Origin: an uncultured Thiotrichales bacterium
GTDB lineage: Bacteria > Pseudomonadota > Gammaproteobacteria > CAZUMV01
Assembly (NCBI GenBank): GCA_938041655.1
Contig: CALISW010000084.1
Span: forward strand, 1 to 48,046
Direction of reading: 5' to 3'
Length of the DNA: 48,046 nucleotides
Part shown: in pieces, positions 1 through 9,023 of the stretch
How positions within the stretch are numbered: the stretch's first letter is position 1
Layout: every line of letters begins with the position of its first letter
Translations under genes and position numbers: made by a program
Notes under the pieces: generated by a model
The model's database searches: none
Seen by the model: the letters and a program-made list of their open reading frames with translations, nothing else
Told to the model about the DNA's origin: nothing

Positions 1-510
1 CTCGCTTGCAGTTGCTGCGGTGTGTAACTGCATCGGAAATTCACTGGTATCACAACCCAGTTCTGACGCCAGATGTCGATACTCAGACCCGATCTGATCC
101 TGATCTCCACCCCGCTCAATTACTTCGGTCATCAAATACTGGCTAGCCTCTTTTGAACCCAAACCAACACGTCGTTTCGCACCGCTAAGCCAGGCAAGGA
201 AACCACTTTTCAATAGCCCCTGACAATCCAGCACCAGATCATATTCTTGTGCTCGAAGTTCGGACTTGAACATACGGATTTTTTTAAAGAGCTGAAAAAA
301 TTTAAAGCCTTTACGCAATTTATCCCAGCCGCTTTTGTCCCAAATGACCACTTCTTTGAGCTGAGGATGATCACGCAGCAAAGGCGCTGACTCTGGCTGC
401 ACCAGCCAATTAATCTCAGCATTAGGAAAGCGTTGTTGCAAGGCATCAACCAACGGGCTTGCCATGACAATATCGCCAATCGCACTCAAACGAATAATGA
501 GTATCTTCAT
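1..510 (-). CDS. GT9 heptosyltransferase-family glycosyltransferase (partial, C-terminus outside window)
   Basis: The frame is open for 170 codons from ATG at 510 down to base 1, so the C-terminal half lies outside the window. The N-terminus (MKILIIRLSAIGDIVMASPL) is the Rossmann start of GT9 ADP-heptose:LPS heptosyltransferases, and the DCQGLLKS motif near residues 106-113 is typical of the family. These cytoplasmic enzymes add heptose to the lipid A-Kdo core. The start codon overlaps the stop of the upstream ligase gene by four bases (ATGA), which suggests translational coupling. WaaC, WaaF or another core GT9 enzyme all remain possible because the ADP-heptose-binding C-terminal half is missing, so I give no symbol. 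Confidence 0.85.
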   Translation of the reverse strand, partial: MKILIIRLSAIGDIVMASPLVDALQQRFPNAEINWLVQPESAPLLRDHPQLKEVVIWDKSGWDKLRKGFKFFQLFKKIRMFKSELRAQEYDLVLDCQGLLKSGFLAWLSGAKRRVGLGSKEASQYLMTEVIERGGDQDQIGSEYRHLASELGCDTSEFPMQLHTAATASE

Positions 511-1823
511 CGCTGATCCGAAAAACGGTCACTTACCGTAATCAGCAACAACAGCAGTACCAGCGTGACCGGCAAATTTCTAAGAAACAACCATGAATTA
601 AATAGGCCAAACACCAGATTGAATATCACCAAACCCAACCCGGCCAAGCCGGCAAATACCTGGGTTTGTGTGTGACTGTCGAACAGTGTTCGCCAAAAAT
701 ACAGGCCCGGTAAAATGAATACTCCCAGCATCATTAATAGAAAGCCAAGTAACCCTGTAGTGGCAAGCACGTCAACGTAAATATTATGAAATATAGCAAA
801 AGAGGCTGTGGACAAAGACACTTCACCCTGCTGGATCAAGCGATCCAGATCTTCTTGACCATCTCCGATGCCGGTTCCGAAAACAGGTTGCTTATTCCAG
901 ATATGGTAGCCACCTTGCCATAAATTAAGACGGGCACTCACTGAATTATGCTGAACCTTACCTTCCGTATATTCCTGAACTTGGGCCGCTGTCGAGACAT
1001 ACCGCTGACTGAAATACTCGCTCTGACTAAAAACAGCTGTACCTATTAAAAAAGCACATAGCGAGATGATAATAAATTTATTATGCCCACCGGGTTCTTG
1101 CATGGATTTCAATATAGCCAGAATCAATATCATTAGAGCTGTACAAACTGCCGAAATAATCACGCCACGCGAACCAGCGGCGAGTAACGTGTAAACGCCC
1201 GCAACCACAACAATCAGCAATGGGATTCTGATCCGGTTATCAGAAACACTGACGAACAACGCCAGCACTACCAACCAGTACAAGCCAGCCAGATAAGCAA
1301 AAATATTGGGATTATAACCAGTAAACACCCCCGCTCTATACAAACCCTGAACCTGCAACTGATAAAAAGAAAAGACAAACATAAGGCTGGTAGAAAAAAC
1401 CACCGCAATGGCTATTATATTCGCACTCAGGCCAGCCTGAATTCTATGAAAGGCGAACAGAATTAAAATGACACCAGTGAGAAAGAAGGGATAGTAACTG
1501 TCAAAGCGCCAGCCAGCCGCCTGTAAATCAGCATTGTTAACCAGACTGCTGATCGAACTAAGAAAATACAACAAGAAACCAGCATACAAGAGACGTACCG
1601 CAGCACTGGGGAAAGTGACAGAACCTTTTGCTGACCAGTAACGCTTGCCAAAACTAATCATTGCCCATAACGAAATGATGGCTGCACCATTACTCGCCAC
1701 CTTGGAAAATAAAGGTGAGAACGCCAGAATCAGGCAGACACTCACGGCCAGAATCACCGCAATCTTGTCAGGACTCTCGCTCTGATCTGGGTATAATAAG
1801 TTTTGTAACAACGACGGGCGCAT
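507..1823 (-). CDS. O-antigen ligase / Wzy_C-family membrane protein
   Basis: This 438-residue protein is almost entirely hydrophobic, with about 10-12 predicted membrane segments. It has one longer soluble loop near residues 270-340 that ends in HNIYVDVLATTGLLG, the His-Asn and Gly signature of the Wzy_C/O-antigen ligase family. Such proteins join undecaprenyl-linked glycan to lipid A-core in the periplasm (WaaL) or polymerise repeat units (Wzy); sequence alone does not separate the two. The neighbouring GT9 core heptosyltransferase, overlapped by four bases, favours a WaaL-type role. It is divergent from the asnB-like gene across a 72-base gap that should hold both promoters. Confidence 0.8.
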   Translation of the reverse strand: MRPSLLQNLLYPDQSESPDKIAVILAVSVCLILAFSPLFSKVASNGAAIISLWAMISFGKRYWSAKGSVTFPSAAVRLLYAGFLLYFLSSISSLVNNADLQAAGWRFDSYYPFFLTGVILILFAFHRIQAGLSANIIAIAVVFSTSLMFVFSFYQLQVQGLYRAGVFTGYNPNIFAYLAGLYWLVVLALFVSVSDNRIRIPLLIVVVAGVYTLLAAGSRGVIISAVCTALMILILAILKSMQEPGGHNKFIIISLCAFLIGTAVFSQSEYFSQRYVSTAAQVQEYTEGKVQHNSVSARLNLWQGGYHIWNKQPVFGTGIGDGQEDLDRLIQQGEVSLSTASFAIFHNIYVDVLATTGLLGFLLMMLGVFILPGLYFWRTLFDSHTQTQVFAGLAGLGLVIFNLVFGLFNSWLFLRNLPVTLVLLLLLITVSDRFSDQR

Positions 1824-1895
1824 ACACGCTCCTGTATTTCACAGCCGGATTGTACTGACCATCAACTACTCTGACCAGCAACTAAAGCCCAAGCC

Positions 1896-3713
1896 ATGTG
1901 CGGAATAGCGGGAATCATCTGCAAATCGGGCGCTCCAGACCCTATTGATCTTGAGGAAAGTGCCCGACAACTGGCACATCGCGGCCCTGACAATCAGGAT
2001 TATGTGATTCGCGAGAACGTGGGGCTGGTACATACCCGGCTTTCTATCATTGATCTCGAGGGTGGCGATCAGCCATTGTATAGCGACGATCAGCGGCAAG
2101 CACTGATAGTGAATGGTGAAATTTACAATTACCCTGAATTAACTGATCAGCATAAAAAATCAGGCAATAAATACATTACCCACTCAGACTCGGAAACTAT
2201 TCTGCACGAGTTAGAGCTCAACGGGGTAGCCGGAATTAAAAACCTGCATGGCATGTTTGCTTTTGCGCATCATGACTTGCGTAGTGGCACCCTGATACTG
2301 GCAAGAGACAGGTTGGGCATCAAGCCTCTGTATTATGCTCGGGAAAATGATCGCTTGGTATTTGCTTCCGAAATTAAAGCATTACTACCATTACTCAATT
2401 CTACTCCAGACATTAATGAAGCCGCTTTGATCCAGTTTTTACAAAACCAGTTTTCAAGCGGTCGTGACACCATTTTTAAATCAATTCATCGCCTCTTGCC
2501 CGGTGAATATTTACAAGTGGATAAAAACCTGTCACCGCAGATAAAACAGTATTGGTCAGCTTTGGAAGTTAAGCCGCGAAGCATAAACTATCAACAAGCA
2601 GCCGAAGAATTTGATCCACTATTTGAGCAGGTAATCTCCGAGCACATGCGTTCTGATGTTCCTTTTGGACTATTCTTGTCTGGCGGGGTTGATTCCGCAG
2701 TAGTGCTCGCAATGCTGCATCAATTTAATGCTGCCAGCATCAATAGCTATGCGGTTGGCTTCAAGGCTTCGGGCATGCATCATGAGGTCAATGGCGCCAG
2801 ACAAATGTCGGAACTGTTCGGCACCACACATCGGGAAATTGACGTCACACCCGAGCAAGCCTTTGCTCAATTACCCCGAGTAATATGGGCCTGTGATGAT
2901 TTGATGCGCGATTACGCCTGCTTACCCACTGCCGTGATGTCTGAAATTGCCGCGCAGGATTTAAAGGTGGTTTTTACCGGCGAAGGTGGAGATGAAGTAT
3001 TTGCCGGTTATGGCCGCTATCAAAAGTCGAATCTGGAACGCCGCTTAAGAAGCTTGTTGCACCCGGGCAGTGGTGGTTTTAGAACTCGCGGCCAACTTAA
3101 ATCGAAAACCTACAACAACTTGATAGGCTCAACGCTGACCCCGGCTACGCCAACGTACCGCCAGCCCTTTATTGATGCCTGGCAAGCAACACCGGCACGC
3201 TGGTCGAATATTACGCGCAGTCAATATACAGATTTAACCACCGCGCTGCCTGACAACTTATTGAATAAAGTAGACCGCATGACTATGTCATTTGGCCTTG
3301 AAGCCAGAGTCCCTTTTCTGGATCATCGCATTGTCGAGTTTGGACTGTCTCTACCTGACGAATTAAAAATTAAATCCGGTCAGGGTAAATGGTTCCTCAA
3401 ACAATGGGCAGAAAAGCATATTCCCAGAGAGCATCTACAACACAAGAAAACCGGCTTTAACGTACCAGTCAATGACTGGCTGGATGATGCGCTGTTAAAA
3501 AATCTTTCACAGCGTCTGCCGCAACATCGCTCAATTACAGAACGCTTTAATATTGATGCCGTGAAAAATCTGTTTACCGCCCAGGCTCAAGGCAAAAATC
3601 GACGACGCGAAATCTGGTGCCTGATGCAATTTGCCATCTGGCATCAACTATTCATCGAGTCACCAGGAAAAATTCCTGACAGCAATGAGAGTTTGCTTGA
3701 ATGGATACACTAA
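1896..3713 (+). CDS. asnB: Asparagine synthetase-like glutamine amidotransferase (AsnB family)
   Basis: The 605-residue protein begins MCGIAGI. Cys2 is the class II glutaminase nucleophile after Met removal, so the start is fixed although no good Shine-Dalgarno is visible. The Ntn glutaminase domain covers roughly residues 2-200. The ATP-pyrophosphatase domain follows, with SGGVDS at 262-267 and a second conserved stretch (TGEGGDEVFAGYGRY) near 362-376. The chemistry is ATP-dependent transfer of glutamine amide nitrogen to a carboxylate, giving asparagine in the classical enzyme. The next two genes are a glycosyltransferase overlapping its end and a sulfotransferase. By context it may instead amidate a uronic acid or another carboxyl group in a surface glycan, as inferred for AsnB paralogues in polysaccharide clusters. 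Confidence 0.85.
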   Translation: MCGIAGIICKSGAPDPIDLEESARQLAHRGPDNQDYVIRENVGLVHTRLSIIDLEGGDQPLYSDDQRQALIVNGEIYNYPELTDQHKKSGNKYITHSDSETILHELELNGVAGIKNLHGMFAFAHHDLRSGTLILARDRLGIKPLYYARENDRLVFASEIKALLPLLNSTPDINEAALIQFLQNQFSSGRDTIFKSIHRLLPGEYLQVDKNLSPQIKQYWSALEVKPRSINYQQAAEEFDPLFEQVISEHMRSDVPFGLFLSGGVDSAVVLAMLHQFNAASINSYAVGFKASGMHHEVNGARQMSELFGTTHREIDVTPEQAFAQLPRVIWACDDLMRDYACLPTAVMSEIAAQDLKVVFTGEGGDEVFAGYGRYQKSNLERRLRSLLHPGSGGFRTRGQLKSKTYNNLIGSTLTPATPTYRQPFIDAWQATPARWSNITRSQYTDLTTALPDNLLNKVDRMTMSFGLEARVPFLDHRIVEFGLSLPDELKIKSGQGKWFLKQWAEKHIPREHLQHKKTGFNVPVNDWLDDALLKNLSQRLPQHRSITERFNIDAVKNLFTAQAQGKNRRREIWCLMQFAIWHQLFIESPGKIPDSNESLLEWIH

Positions 3714-4819
3714 GACCTCATCTGGCGGTATTCATTTCTCTTTCAGGCGCTGGTGGCGTCGAACGAATGGTCATGAATTTGGTGCGCGAATTTTCGCGTT
3801 ACCCTATTAAACTTGACCTGCTGACATTAAAGGCCAACTCAGAACATTTCGCTGATATCCCGTCTACTGTCAGAATCATTCAACTTAAATCGAACAGTTC
3901 GGTCACCTGCATACCTGAACTCAAAAGATATTTTCAGCAAGAGCAACCTGACGCAATGCTGGTGGCAAAAGATCGCGCCGGACGTGCTGCCTTAAAAGCT
4001 CGAAAACGTGCTAGCAGTAGTACTAGAATAGCCATCAGGCTGGGCACTAACCTGTCGAGTGCCCTTACCAAAAGATCCGTTTTGAACCGCTGGTACAGAT
4101 TAAGACGCATCCAAAAAACATATCCACTGGCTGATACCATCATCGCCGTCTCCAATGGTGTGGCTAATGACACGCATACCCTGAGTCATTATCCACTGGA
4201 AAAAATTCAGGTCATCAGAAACCCGGTGATTACCGCTCAGATGCGGGAACAGGCTAAAGAATCAGTCCCGCATGAGTGGTTAAACGATGAGATCCCGGTT
4301 GTAATGGGGGCGGGAAGATTCACCGATCAGAAAGATTTTGATACTCTAATCAACGCCTTTGGTAAACTGTCCGAGAATCGTAATGCACGACTGATAATAC
4401 TGGGCGAAGGTAAGTTACGACCGGAGCTGGAAGCACTAATTGACGAGTTACAGCTCCACGACCAAGTTATTCTCCCCGGCTTTCAATCCAATCTTTATGC
4501 GTGGCTGGCGCACGCCGATCTTTTTGTTTTATCTTCTCGTTGGGAAGGCTCACCGAATGTCTTAACCGAAGCTCTGGCACTGGGCATTCCCAGTGTCTCA
4601 ACTCGCTGCCCCAGCGGGCCCGATGAAATATTACAAAATGGGAAAGTGGGTCCATTGGTAGAGATTGGCGATGTCAATGCTCTCGCGACAGCAATGCAGA
4701 CTACTCTGGAAGCCCCACCTGAAAAGCAGCTGTTGCAAGCTGCCGTCGCCGAGTATACTGCTGCTGTATCCGCACAACGCTATCTAAAAGCCCTGAACAT
4801 TGATGCCACACCAGACTGA
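3701..4819 (+). CDS. GT4-family glycosyltransferase
   Basis: This 372-residue GT-B enzyme has an N-terminal glycine-rich acceptor loop (SGAGGVERM, near residues 15-23) and a C-terminal donor domain. The donor domain contains GAGRFTDQKDFDTLI, GEGKLRPELE and the EX7E-type stretch WEGSPNVLTEALALG. These mark the GT4 (Glyco_transf_4 / Glycos_transf_1) family, which uses nucleotide sugars in the cytoplasm with retention of configuration. The start lies 13 bases inside the asnB-like gene with a GAGAG Shine-Dalgarno about nine bases upstream, so the two are surely co-expressed. Donor and acceptor cannot be read from sequence. The likely role is assembly of the glycan handled by the neighbouring ligase, amidotransferase and sulfotransferase. 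Confidence 0.85.
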   Translation: MDTLRPHLAVFISLSGAGGVERMVMNLVREFSRYPIKLDLLTLKANSEHFADIPSTVRIIQLKSNSSVTCIPELKRYFQQEQPDAMLVAKDRAGRAALKARKRASSSTRIAIRLGTNLSSALTKRSVLNRWYRLRRIQKTYPLADTIIAVSNGVANDTHTLSHYPLEKIQVIRNPVITAQMREQAKESVPHEWLNDEIPVVMGAGRFTDQKDFDTLINAFGKLSENRNARLIILGEGKLRPELEALIDELQLHDQVILPGFQSNLYAWLAHADLFVLSSRWEGSPNVLTEALALGIPSVSTRCPSGPDEILQNGKVGPLVEIGDVNALATAMQTTLEAPPEKQLLQAAVAEYTAAVSAQRYLKALNIDATPD

Positions 4820-4821
4820 TC

Positions 4822-5508
4822 ATGCTGCTCTCTAATCGATTTAATTTCTTGTTTGTACACATCGCCAAGACCGGCGGCACTAGTGTACGTGCAGCCTTGC
4901 AGGGATTGAGATGGCGAGACCCTGTCTACTACCCAATGTTCATTGCCAGTCGTTTGAGTCACCTCACCGGTCACAAGATTGCCAGCAAGCTTCCTCGACA
5001 TGCAAAAATAGTGGCAGCCCAGCAGATGCTGCCGGAAGAATATTTCAAGCAGCTCTATAAATTTACTTTTGTCAGAAACCCCTGGGATTTACAAGTCAGT
5101 TCATTTCACCACATACAGCGAGAACGCCCACATGTGATGAATGGCATTACAGACTTTAAAGAATTTTTATTGTGGAAATTCGATCCTGAAAGACCATACC
5201 AATATCATATTGACACTTCGATAGAGTTGCAGAGTGACTACTTGATTGACCTGCATGGCAATCCTTTAACGGATTTTATAGGTCGTTATGAATCACTGGC
5301 TGAAGATTTCAAACACGTCTGCAACAAAATCGGCCAACCAAAACTAGAGCTGCCGCATAAACGTAAAGCTACCAATCGCAAGAAAGATTATCGAGAATAT
5401 TATAATGATCAGACAGAAGCACTGGTCAGGGAAAAGTTCGCCGCTGATATAGAACTATTTGAATACAACTTCAACGATGGCAAGACTCAGAGCGACTCAG
5501 CTAGCTAA
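4822..5508 (+). CDS. Sulfotransferase family 2-type protein
   Basis: The protein has 228 residues. FVHIAKTGGTS near residues 11-21 is the 5'-phosphosulfate-binding loop of PAPS-dependent sulfotransferases, and FVRNPWD near residue 85 is the 3'-phosphate-binding motif. The length and motif spacing fit the Sulfotransfer_2 group, which acts on carbohydrates. It follows the GT4 gene after two bases with no clear ribosome site of its own, consistent with coupled translation. The inferred role is O-sulfation of a surface glycan. PAPS synthesis genes (cysND/cysC) are not in the window. The last eight bases overlap the convergent zinc-finger gene. Confidence 0.85.
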   Translation: MLLSNRFNFLFVHIAKTGGTSVRAALQGLRWRDPVYYPMFIASRLSHLTGHKIASKLPRHAKIVAAQQMLPEEYFKQLYKFTFVRNPWDLQVSSFHHIQRERPHVMNGITDFKEFLLWKFDPERPYQYHIDTSIELQSDYLIDLHGNPLTDFIGRYESLAEDFKHVCNKIGQPKLELPHKRKATNRKKDYREYYNDQTEALVREKFAADIELFEYNFNDGKTQSDSAS

Positions 5509-5701
5509 AGGTATATTTGGTTCCGCAGTAGGGACAACAGTATTCTGCGCCCACTTTTTCATCAATCGGTAAAAATACACGTGGGTGTGAAGCCCACGCA
5601 GAAGAAGCATCCATCGGGCAATGCAACGGAAGATCGGCTGCCGTAACGGTGAACTCAGTCGCATCGCTGGGCATAGGGTGGCTGGATTGCTTGTCTTTCA
5701 T
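5501..5701 (-). CDS. Small zinc-finger protein (zf-CHCC family)
   Basis: The 66-residue protein has LHCPMD near residue 27, a conserved SHPRVFLPID stretch, and a C-terminal CPYCG pair. This Cys-His-Cys-Cys layout is that of the zf-CHCC family (related to the mitochondrial complex I subunit NDUFS6), common as a tiny orphan protein in proteobacteria. Its function in bacteria is not established. It starts five bases after the ilvE stop, so it is probably co-transcribed with ilvE. Its 3' end overlaps the convergent sulfotransferase gene by eight bases. Confidence 0.8.
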   Translation of the reverse strand: MKDKQSSHPMPSDATEFTVTAADLPLHCPMDASSAWASHPRVFLPIDEKVGAEYCCPYCGTKYTFS

Positions 5702-5706
5702 AGTCG

Positions 5707-6630
5707 TTACTCTACCGGGGTCAGCCAGTGTTTATAATTATCGTCTTTGCCATGCACGATTTCAAAAAATTTCGACTGGATTTTTTCTGTAATCGGGCCA
5801 CGGCTACCAGCACCAATAGTTCGATTATCTACTTCGCGCACCGGCGTTACTTCTGCCGCAGTGCCGGTAAAAAACACTTCATCGCAAATATACACTTCAT
5901 CTCGAGTGATGCGTTTCTCGACAATTTCATAGCCCAGCTCTGATGCGATCGCGAATACACTACGACGCGTAATACCATTCAATGCAGAAGTTAAATCAGG
6001 TGTGTAAATAACACCATCTTTAATCAGGAATATATTCTCGCCACTGCCTTCGGCCACATAGCCCTCATTATCCAGCAACATGGCTTCATCATAGCCGTCT
6101 GCCACGGCTTCCTGTAAGGCCAGCATGGAATTAATGTAGTGACCATTCGCCTTGGCTTTGCACATGGAAATATTAACGTGGTGTCTGGTGTAAGACGAGG
6201 TCTTGATACGAATCCCTACTTCCATCCCTTCATCACCCAGATAACTACCCCATTCCCAGGCGGCAATACTCAGATGAACATTCAAATTATCGGCTCGTAT
6301 ACCCATTCCTTCTGAACCATAAAACGCCATCGGGCGTAAATACGCTGCCTCGAGGTTATTTAATCTGACGGCATCCAGCTGGGCTTGCATAACAATATCT
6401 TTATCCCAACGCATGGGCATTTGCATGATCTTGGCAGACTCAAACAAGCGATTAGTATGGGCTTCCAGTTGGAAAACAGCGGTGCCAGTCTCAGTCTTGT
6501 AGGCGCGCACCCCTTCGAATACGCCCATGCCGTAATGCAATGTATGGGTGAGCACATGCACATTGGCTTGACGCCAGGGTACAAATTCGCCATCCATCCA
6601 GATTACACCATCACGGTCAGCCATACTCAT
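5707..6630 (-). CDS. ilvE: Branched-chain amino acid aminotransferase
   Basis: This 307-residue PLP fold-type IV aminotransferase catalyses the last step of leucine, isoleucine and valine synthesis in the cytoplasm, with glutamate as amino donor. Visible family marks are HTLHYGMGVFEGVRAY, RPMAFYGSEGMG, the KANGHYINSML stretch holding the PLP lysine, and EGSGENIF. I chose the ATG at 6630 because GGAG sits eight bases upstream; an in-frame TTG at 6648 would add six residues and looks less likely. The length matches E. coli IlvE. The leucine genes leuC, leuD, leuA and leuB lie 11-17 kb away in this window. Confidence 0.95.
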   Translation of the reverse strand: MSMADRDGVIWMDGEFVPWRQANVHVLTHTLHYGMGVFEGVRAYKTETGTAVFQLEAHTNRLFESAKIMQMPMRWDKDIVMQAQLDAVRLNNLEAAYLRPMAFYGSEGMGIRADNLNVHLSIAAWEWGSYLGDEGMEVGIRIKTSSYTRHHVNISMCKAKANGHYINSMLALQEAVADGYDEAMLLDNEGYVAEGSGENIFLIKDGVIYTPDLTSALNGITRRSVFAIASELGYEIVEKRITRDEVYICDEVFFTGTAAEVTPVREVDNRTIGAGSRGPITEKIQSKFFEIVHGKDDNYKHWLTPVE

Positions 6631-6727
6631 GGATACTGCTCCACTCAAATTTATTAAAGGCTATCTATTCTCTCGGAACACGGGCATGAGATCAAACAGT
6701 ATTGATCAATTAATTTCTCACGCAGAT

Positions 6728-7852
6728 CTAAAATTCGTTATCCGAGATTTGGGAAGTAAACTGGGTATCTACCAGAGTACCTGAAAGCGTTGTCTCGCCG
6801 GTTTCCGGACCACCGAATGCAGACTTGTTAAAGGCTTTCAAATAAGCCTCTTCAGAATCAATGGTACCTGCACGCAACAACTTCTTGAGTGTACCATCCA
6901 TGGTTTGCATGCCGGAAGCCTTGCCACTCTGCATGGCTGATTCCAGTTGATCACTCTTACCTTCACGAATCAGATTTGAGATGGCGGAGTTGTTGATCAT
7001 GATCTCAATCGCAGCTACCAGACCACTACCATCAGCACGTTTCACCAGTTGCTGAGAGATAACAGCTTTGATCGAAGTTGAAAGCATTGAGCGCACCTGC
7101 GCCTGCTTCATTGCTGGAAACGCATTGATAATACGATCAACTGTCGAAGAAGCGCGATTGGTATGTAAAGTACCCATGACCAGAATTCCAGTTTCAGCTG
7201 CGGTTACTGCCAAGCTGATAGTTTCCAGATCACGTAATTCGCCCACCAGAATTACATCCGGATCTTCACGCAAAGCCGAGCGCAAGGCCGCAGCAAAACT
7301 CTCGGTATGCTGACCCACTTCACGTTGACTGATTAAACACTTGCGACGTTGGTGTACAAATTCAATCGGATCTTCGATACATAAAATATGACCCTTGCGA
7401 TTTTTATTCACTTCATTAATCAAAGCCGCCATCGTGGTTGATTTACCGGAACCGGTTTTTCCAGTCACCAGTATCAAGCCCTGTTTGTGATTACACACCG
7501 ACTTCAACACTTTGGGCAAACCCAGCGCGTCTATACTCGCTGCTTTAGCCGGGATGGTTCTAAACACAGCACCCAGACCATTCAAGTGGCGAAACACATT
7601 GACCCTAAAACGCGACAAGCCTTCAATTTCGTAAGCAAAATCGACGCCGTCTTGTAAATCAAATTGTTGCTGAGCGAAATCGGACATAATCTCGTTCAAG
7701 TAGGCGGCCAGATCATCATTTTTGACTTTTTCGTCACTGATCGCTTCCAGCTCACCATAAATACGCATACGTGCCGGCTCACCTGACATCAAATGCAAAT
7801 CAGAACCATTTTTTTCAATCAGCTCACGCAGTATGTCATCTACTTTATTCAT
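6728..7852 (-). CDS. PilT/PilU-family type IV pilus retraction ATPase (second paralogue)
   Basis: This is a 374-residue hexameric secretion ATPase of the twitching family. Walker A is GKTGSGKS (131-138), the Asp-box region starts CIEDPIEF, Walker B is DPDVILVGELRD (197-208), and the His box is TLHTN. The C-terminal motif AISNLIRE (290-297) is close to the AIRNLIRE retraction motif known in PilT. PilU-like length and the extended C-terminus favour a PilU-type role at the inner-membrane base of type IV pili. The MNKVDDIL start is chosen; an ATG two codons earlier (7858) is also possible. It overlaps the end of the upstream PilT-like gene by eight bases, so the two are translationally linked. 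Confidence 0.85.
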   Translation of the reverse strand: MNKVDDILRELIEKNGSDLHLMSGEPARMRIYGELEAISDEKVKNDDLAAYLNEIMSDFAQQQFDLQDGVDFAYEIEGLSRFRVNVFRHLNGLGAVFRTIPAKAASIDALGLPKVLKSVCNHKQGLILVTGKTGSGKSTTMAALINEVNKNRKGHILCIEDPIEFVHQRRKCLISQREVGQHTESFAAALRSALREDPDVILVGELRDLETISLAVTAAETGILVMGTLHTNRASSTVDRIINAFPAMKQAQVRSMLSTSIKAVISQQLVKRADGSGLVAAIEIMINNSAISNLIREGKSDQLESAMQSGKASGMQTMDGTLKKLLRAGTIDSEEAYLKAFNKSAFGGPETGETTLSGTLVDTQFTSQISDNEF

Positions 7853-8933
7853 CGTCATACTCCGGTAACAAACTCGCATCAGTTATGTAACGCCTGAACT
7901 TCTTTGGCTCTAACGCATATTGGTAGGCATCATCCGGATCCACTTCTTTATTTTGTATTGCCTCCAATAGAGCCTGATCCATTAACTGCATACCTTTATC
8001 TTTGCCCGTCTGGATTTGCGAGGCAATCATGTGAATCTTGTCTTCCATAATCAGTTTACCAATCGCCTTGGTCATAACCATAGATTCAATCACCGCTTTA
8101 CGCCCCCTGCCCTCGGGCACTTTCACCAGAATCTGGGTCATGACACCCAGCAGGCTTTGCGCTAAAAACGTTTTACTCTGATCACGTTGCTCAATCGGCA
8201 CCGCATCAATAATTCGGTCGATACTTTTCACTGCAGTTGTGGTGTGCAATGTTCCAAGCACCAGATGGCCGGTCTCTGCAGCCGTCATTGCCATACCAAC
8301 TGATTCAGCGTCACGTAATTCACCCACCAAAATAACATCTGGGTCTTCACGCAGTGCGGCACGTAATCCCTGTGCAAAACCTTGCACATGCGTTCCAATT
8401 TCGCGCTGGATGACTTGTGAACGTTTACTCTTGTGAATAAATTCTATCGGATCTTCAAGACTGATGATGTTGTCGGTGCGGGTTTCATTAATGTGGTTGA
8501 TGATTGCTGCCAGCGTGGTGGACTTACCAGTACCGGTAGCACCAGTGACCAGAATCATGCCTTGCTGATGATCGATCAAGGAAGTGACTACATCGGGCAA
8601 ATTCAAACTCGCAATGGTAGGAACTTCTGGTGGGATATATCTAAACACCGCACCAGGACCGGTAGATTTTCTAAAGTAGTTGGCGCGGAAACGACCCACC
8701 TCTTCAGCACTGTAGGAAAAATCGAGGTCGTTGCCATCCTGATAGTATTTCTTTTGATTGGGAGTGAGAATTTCCAGCAAGTAAGAACTAAGCTCGCGTT
8801 CTTCCATTTCCCTGAATTTGATTGGCATCAAATCGCCACTCATGCGCAGCATCGGTGGCATACCAACTGCCAAATGCACATCAGAACAGCCTTGTTCTCT
8901 ACCCAGTTTTAAAAACGCGTCCAGTCGTGCCAT
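7845..8933 (-). CDS. PilT-like twitching ATPase (first paralogue)
   Basis: The 362-residue ATPase has Walker A GATGTGKS (131-138), the Asp-box SLEDPIEF, Walker B DPDVILVGELRD (197-208) and His-box TLHTT. Overall it is a PilT-family retraction motor. It differs from textbook PilT in two ways: the region equivalent to AIRNLIRE reads AIGKLIME (290-297), and a tail of about 20 residues (FRRYITDASLLPEYDDE) extends past the usual end. ATG at 8933 has GAG about eight bases upstream. It is preceded by its own candidate extended -10 promoter and follows the HEAT-kinase gene. I would not equate it with the main PilT of the cell. Confidence 0.8.
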   Translation of the reverse strand: MARLDAFLKLGREQGCSDVHLAVGMPPMLRMSGDLMPIKFREMEERELSSYLLEILTPNQKKYYQDGNDLDFSYSAEEVGRFRANYFRKSTGPGAVFRYIPPEVPTIASLNLPDVVTSLIDHQQGMILVTGATGTGKSTTLAAIINHINETRTDNIISLEDPIEFIHKSKRSQVIQREIGTHVQGFAQGLRAALREDPDVILVGELRDAESVGMAMTAAETGHLVLGTLHTTTAVKSIDRIIDAVPIEQRDQSKTFLAQSLLGVMTQILVKVPEGRGRKAVIESMVMTKAIGKLIMEDKIHMIASQIQTGKDKGMQLMDQALLEAIQNKEVDPDDAYQYALEPKKFRRYITDASLLPEYDDE

Positions 8934-8983
8934 GTATTCTCAACTTAAACAGGTAAACGACCTGTTTTATGATTATGCTGAAA

Positions 8984-9011
8984 ATTATAGCACCGCGACC
9001 TGAAATGTCGC
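8984..9011 (-). promoter_or_regulatory. Candidate sigma-70 promoter for the PilT-like gene pair
   Basis: Read on the minus strand, GCGACA and a perfect TATAAT are separated by 16 bases, and TG precedes the -10 by one base (an extended -10). The site lies between the HEAT-kinase stop and the first PilT-like ATG, so the two ATPases may be transcribed independently of the kinase. A seven-base inverted repeat at 8947-8967 follows, without a T-run, and could affect the leader. Confidence 0.5.
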
Positions 9012-9023
9012 AGCAGAGAGTGG

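Noticed and set aside
210..485. A 91-codon minus-strand frame as a gene
   Set aside because: The GT9 glycosyltransferase occupies the same strand in a different frame over the whole stretch and shows clear family motifs.
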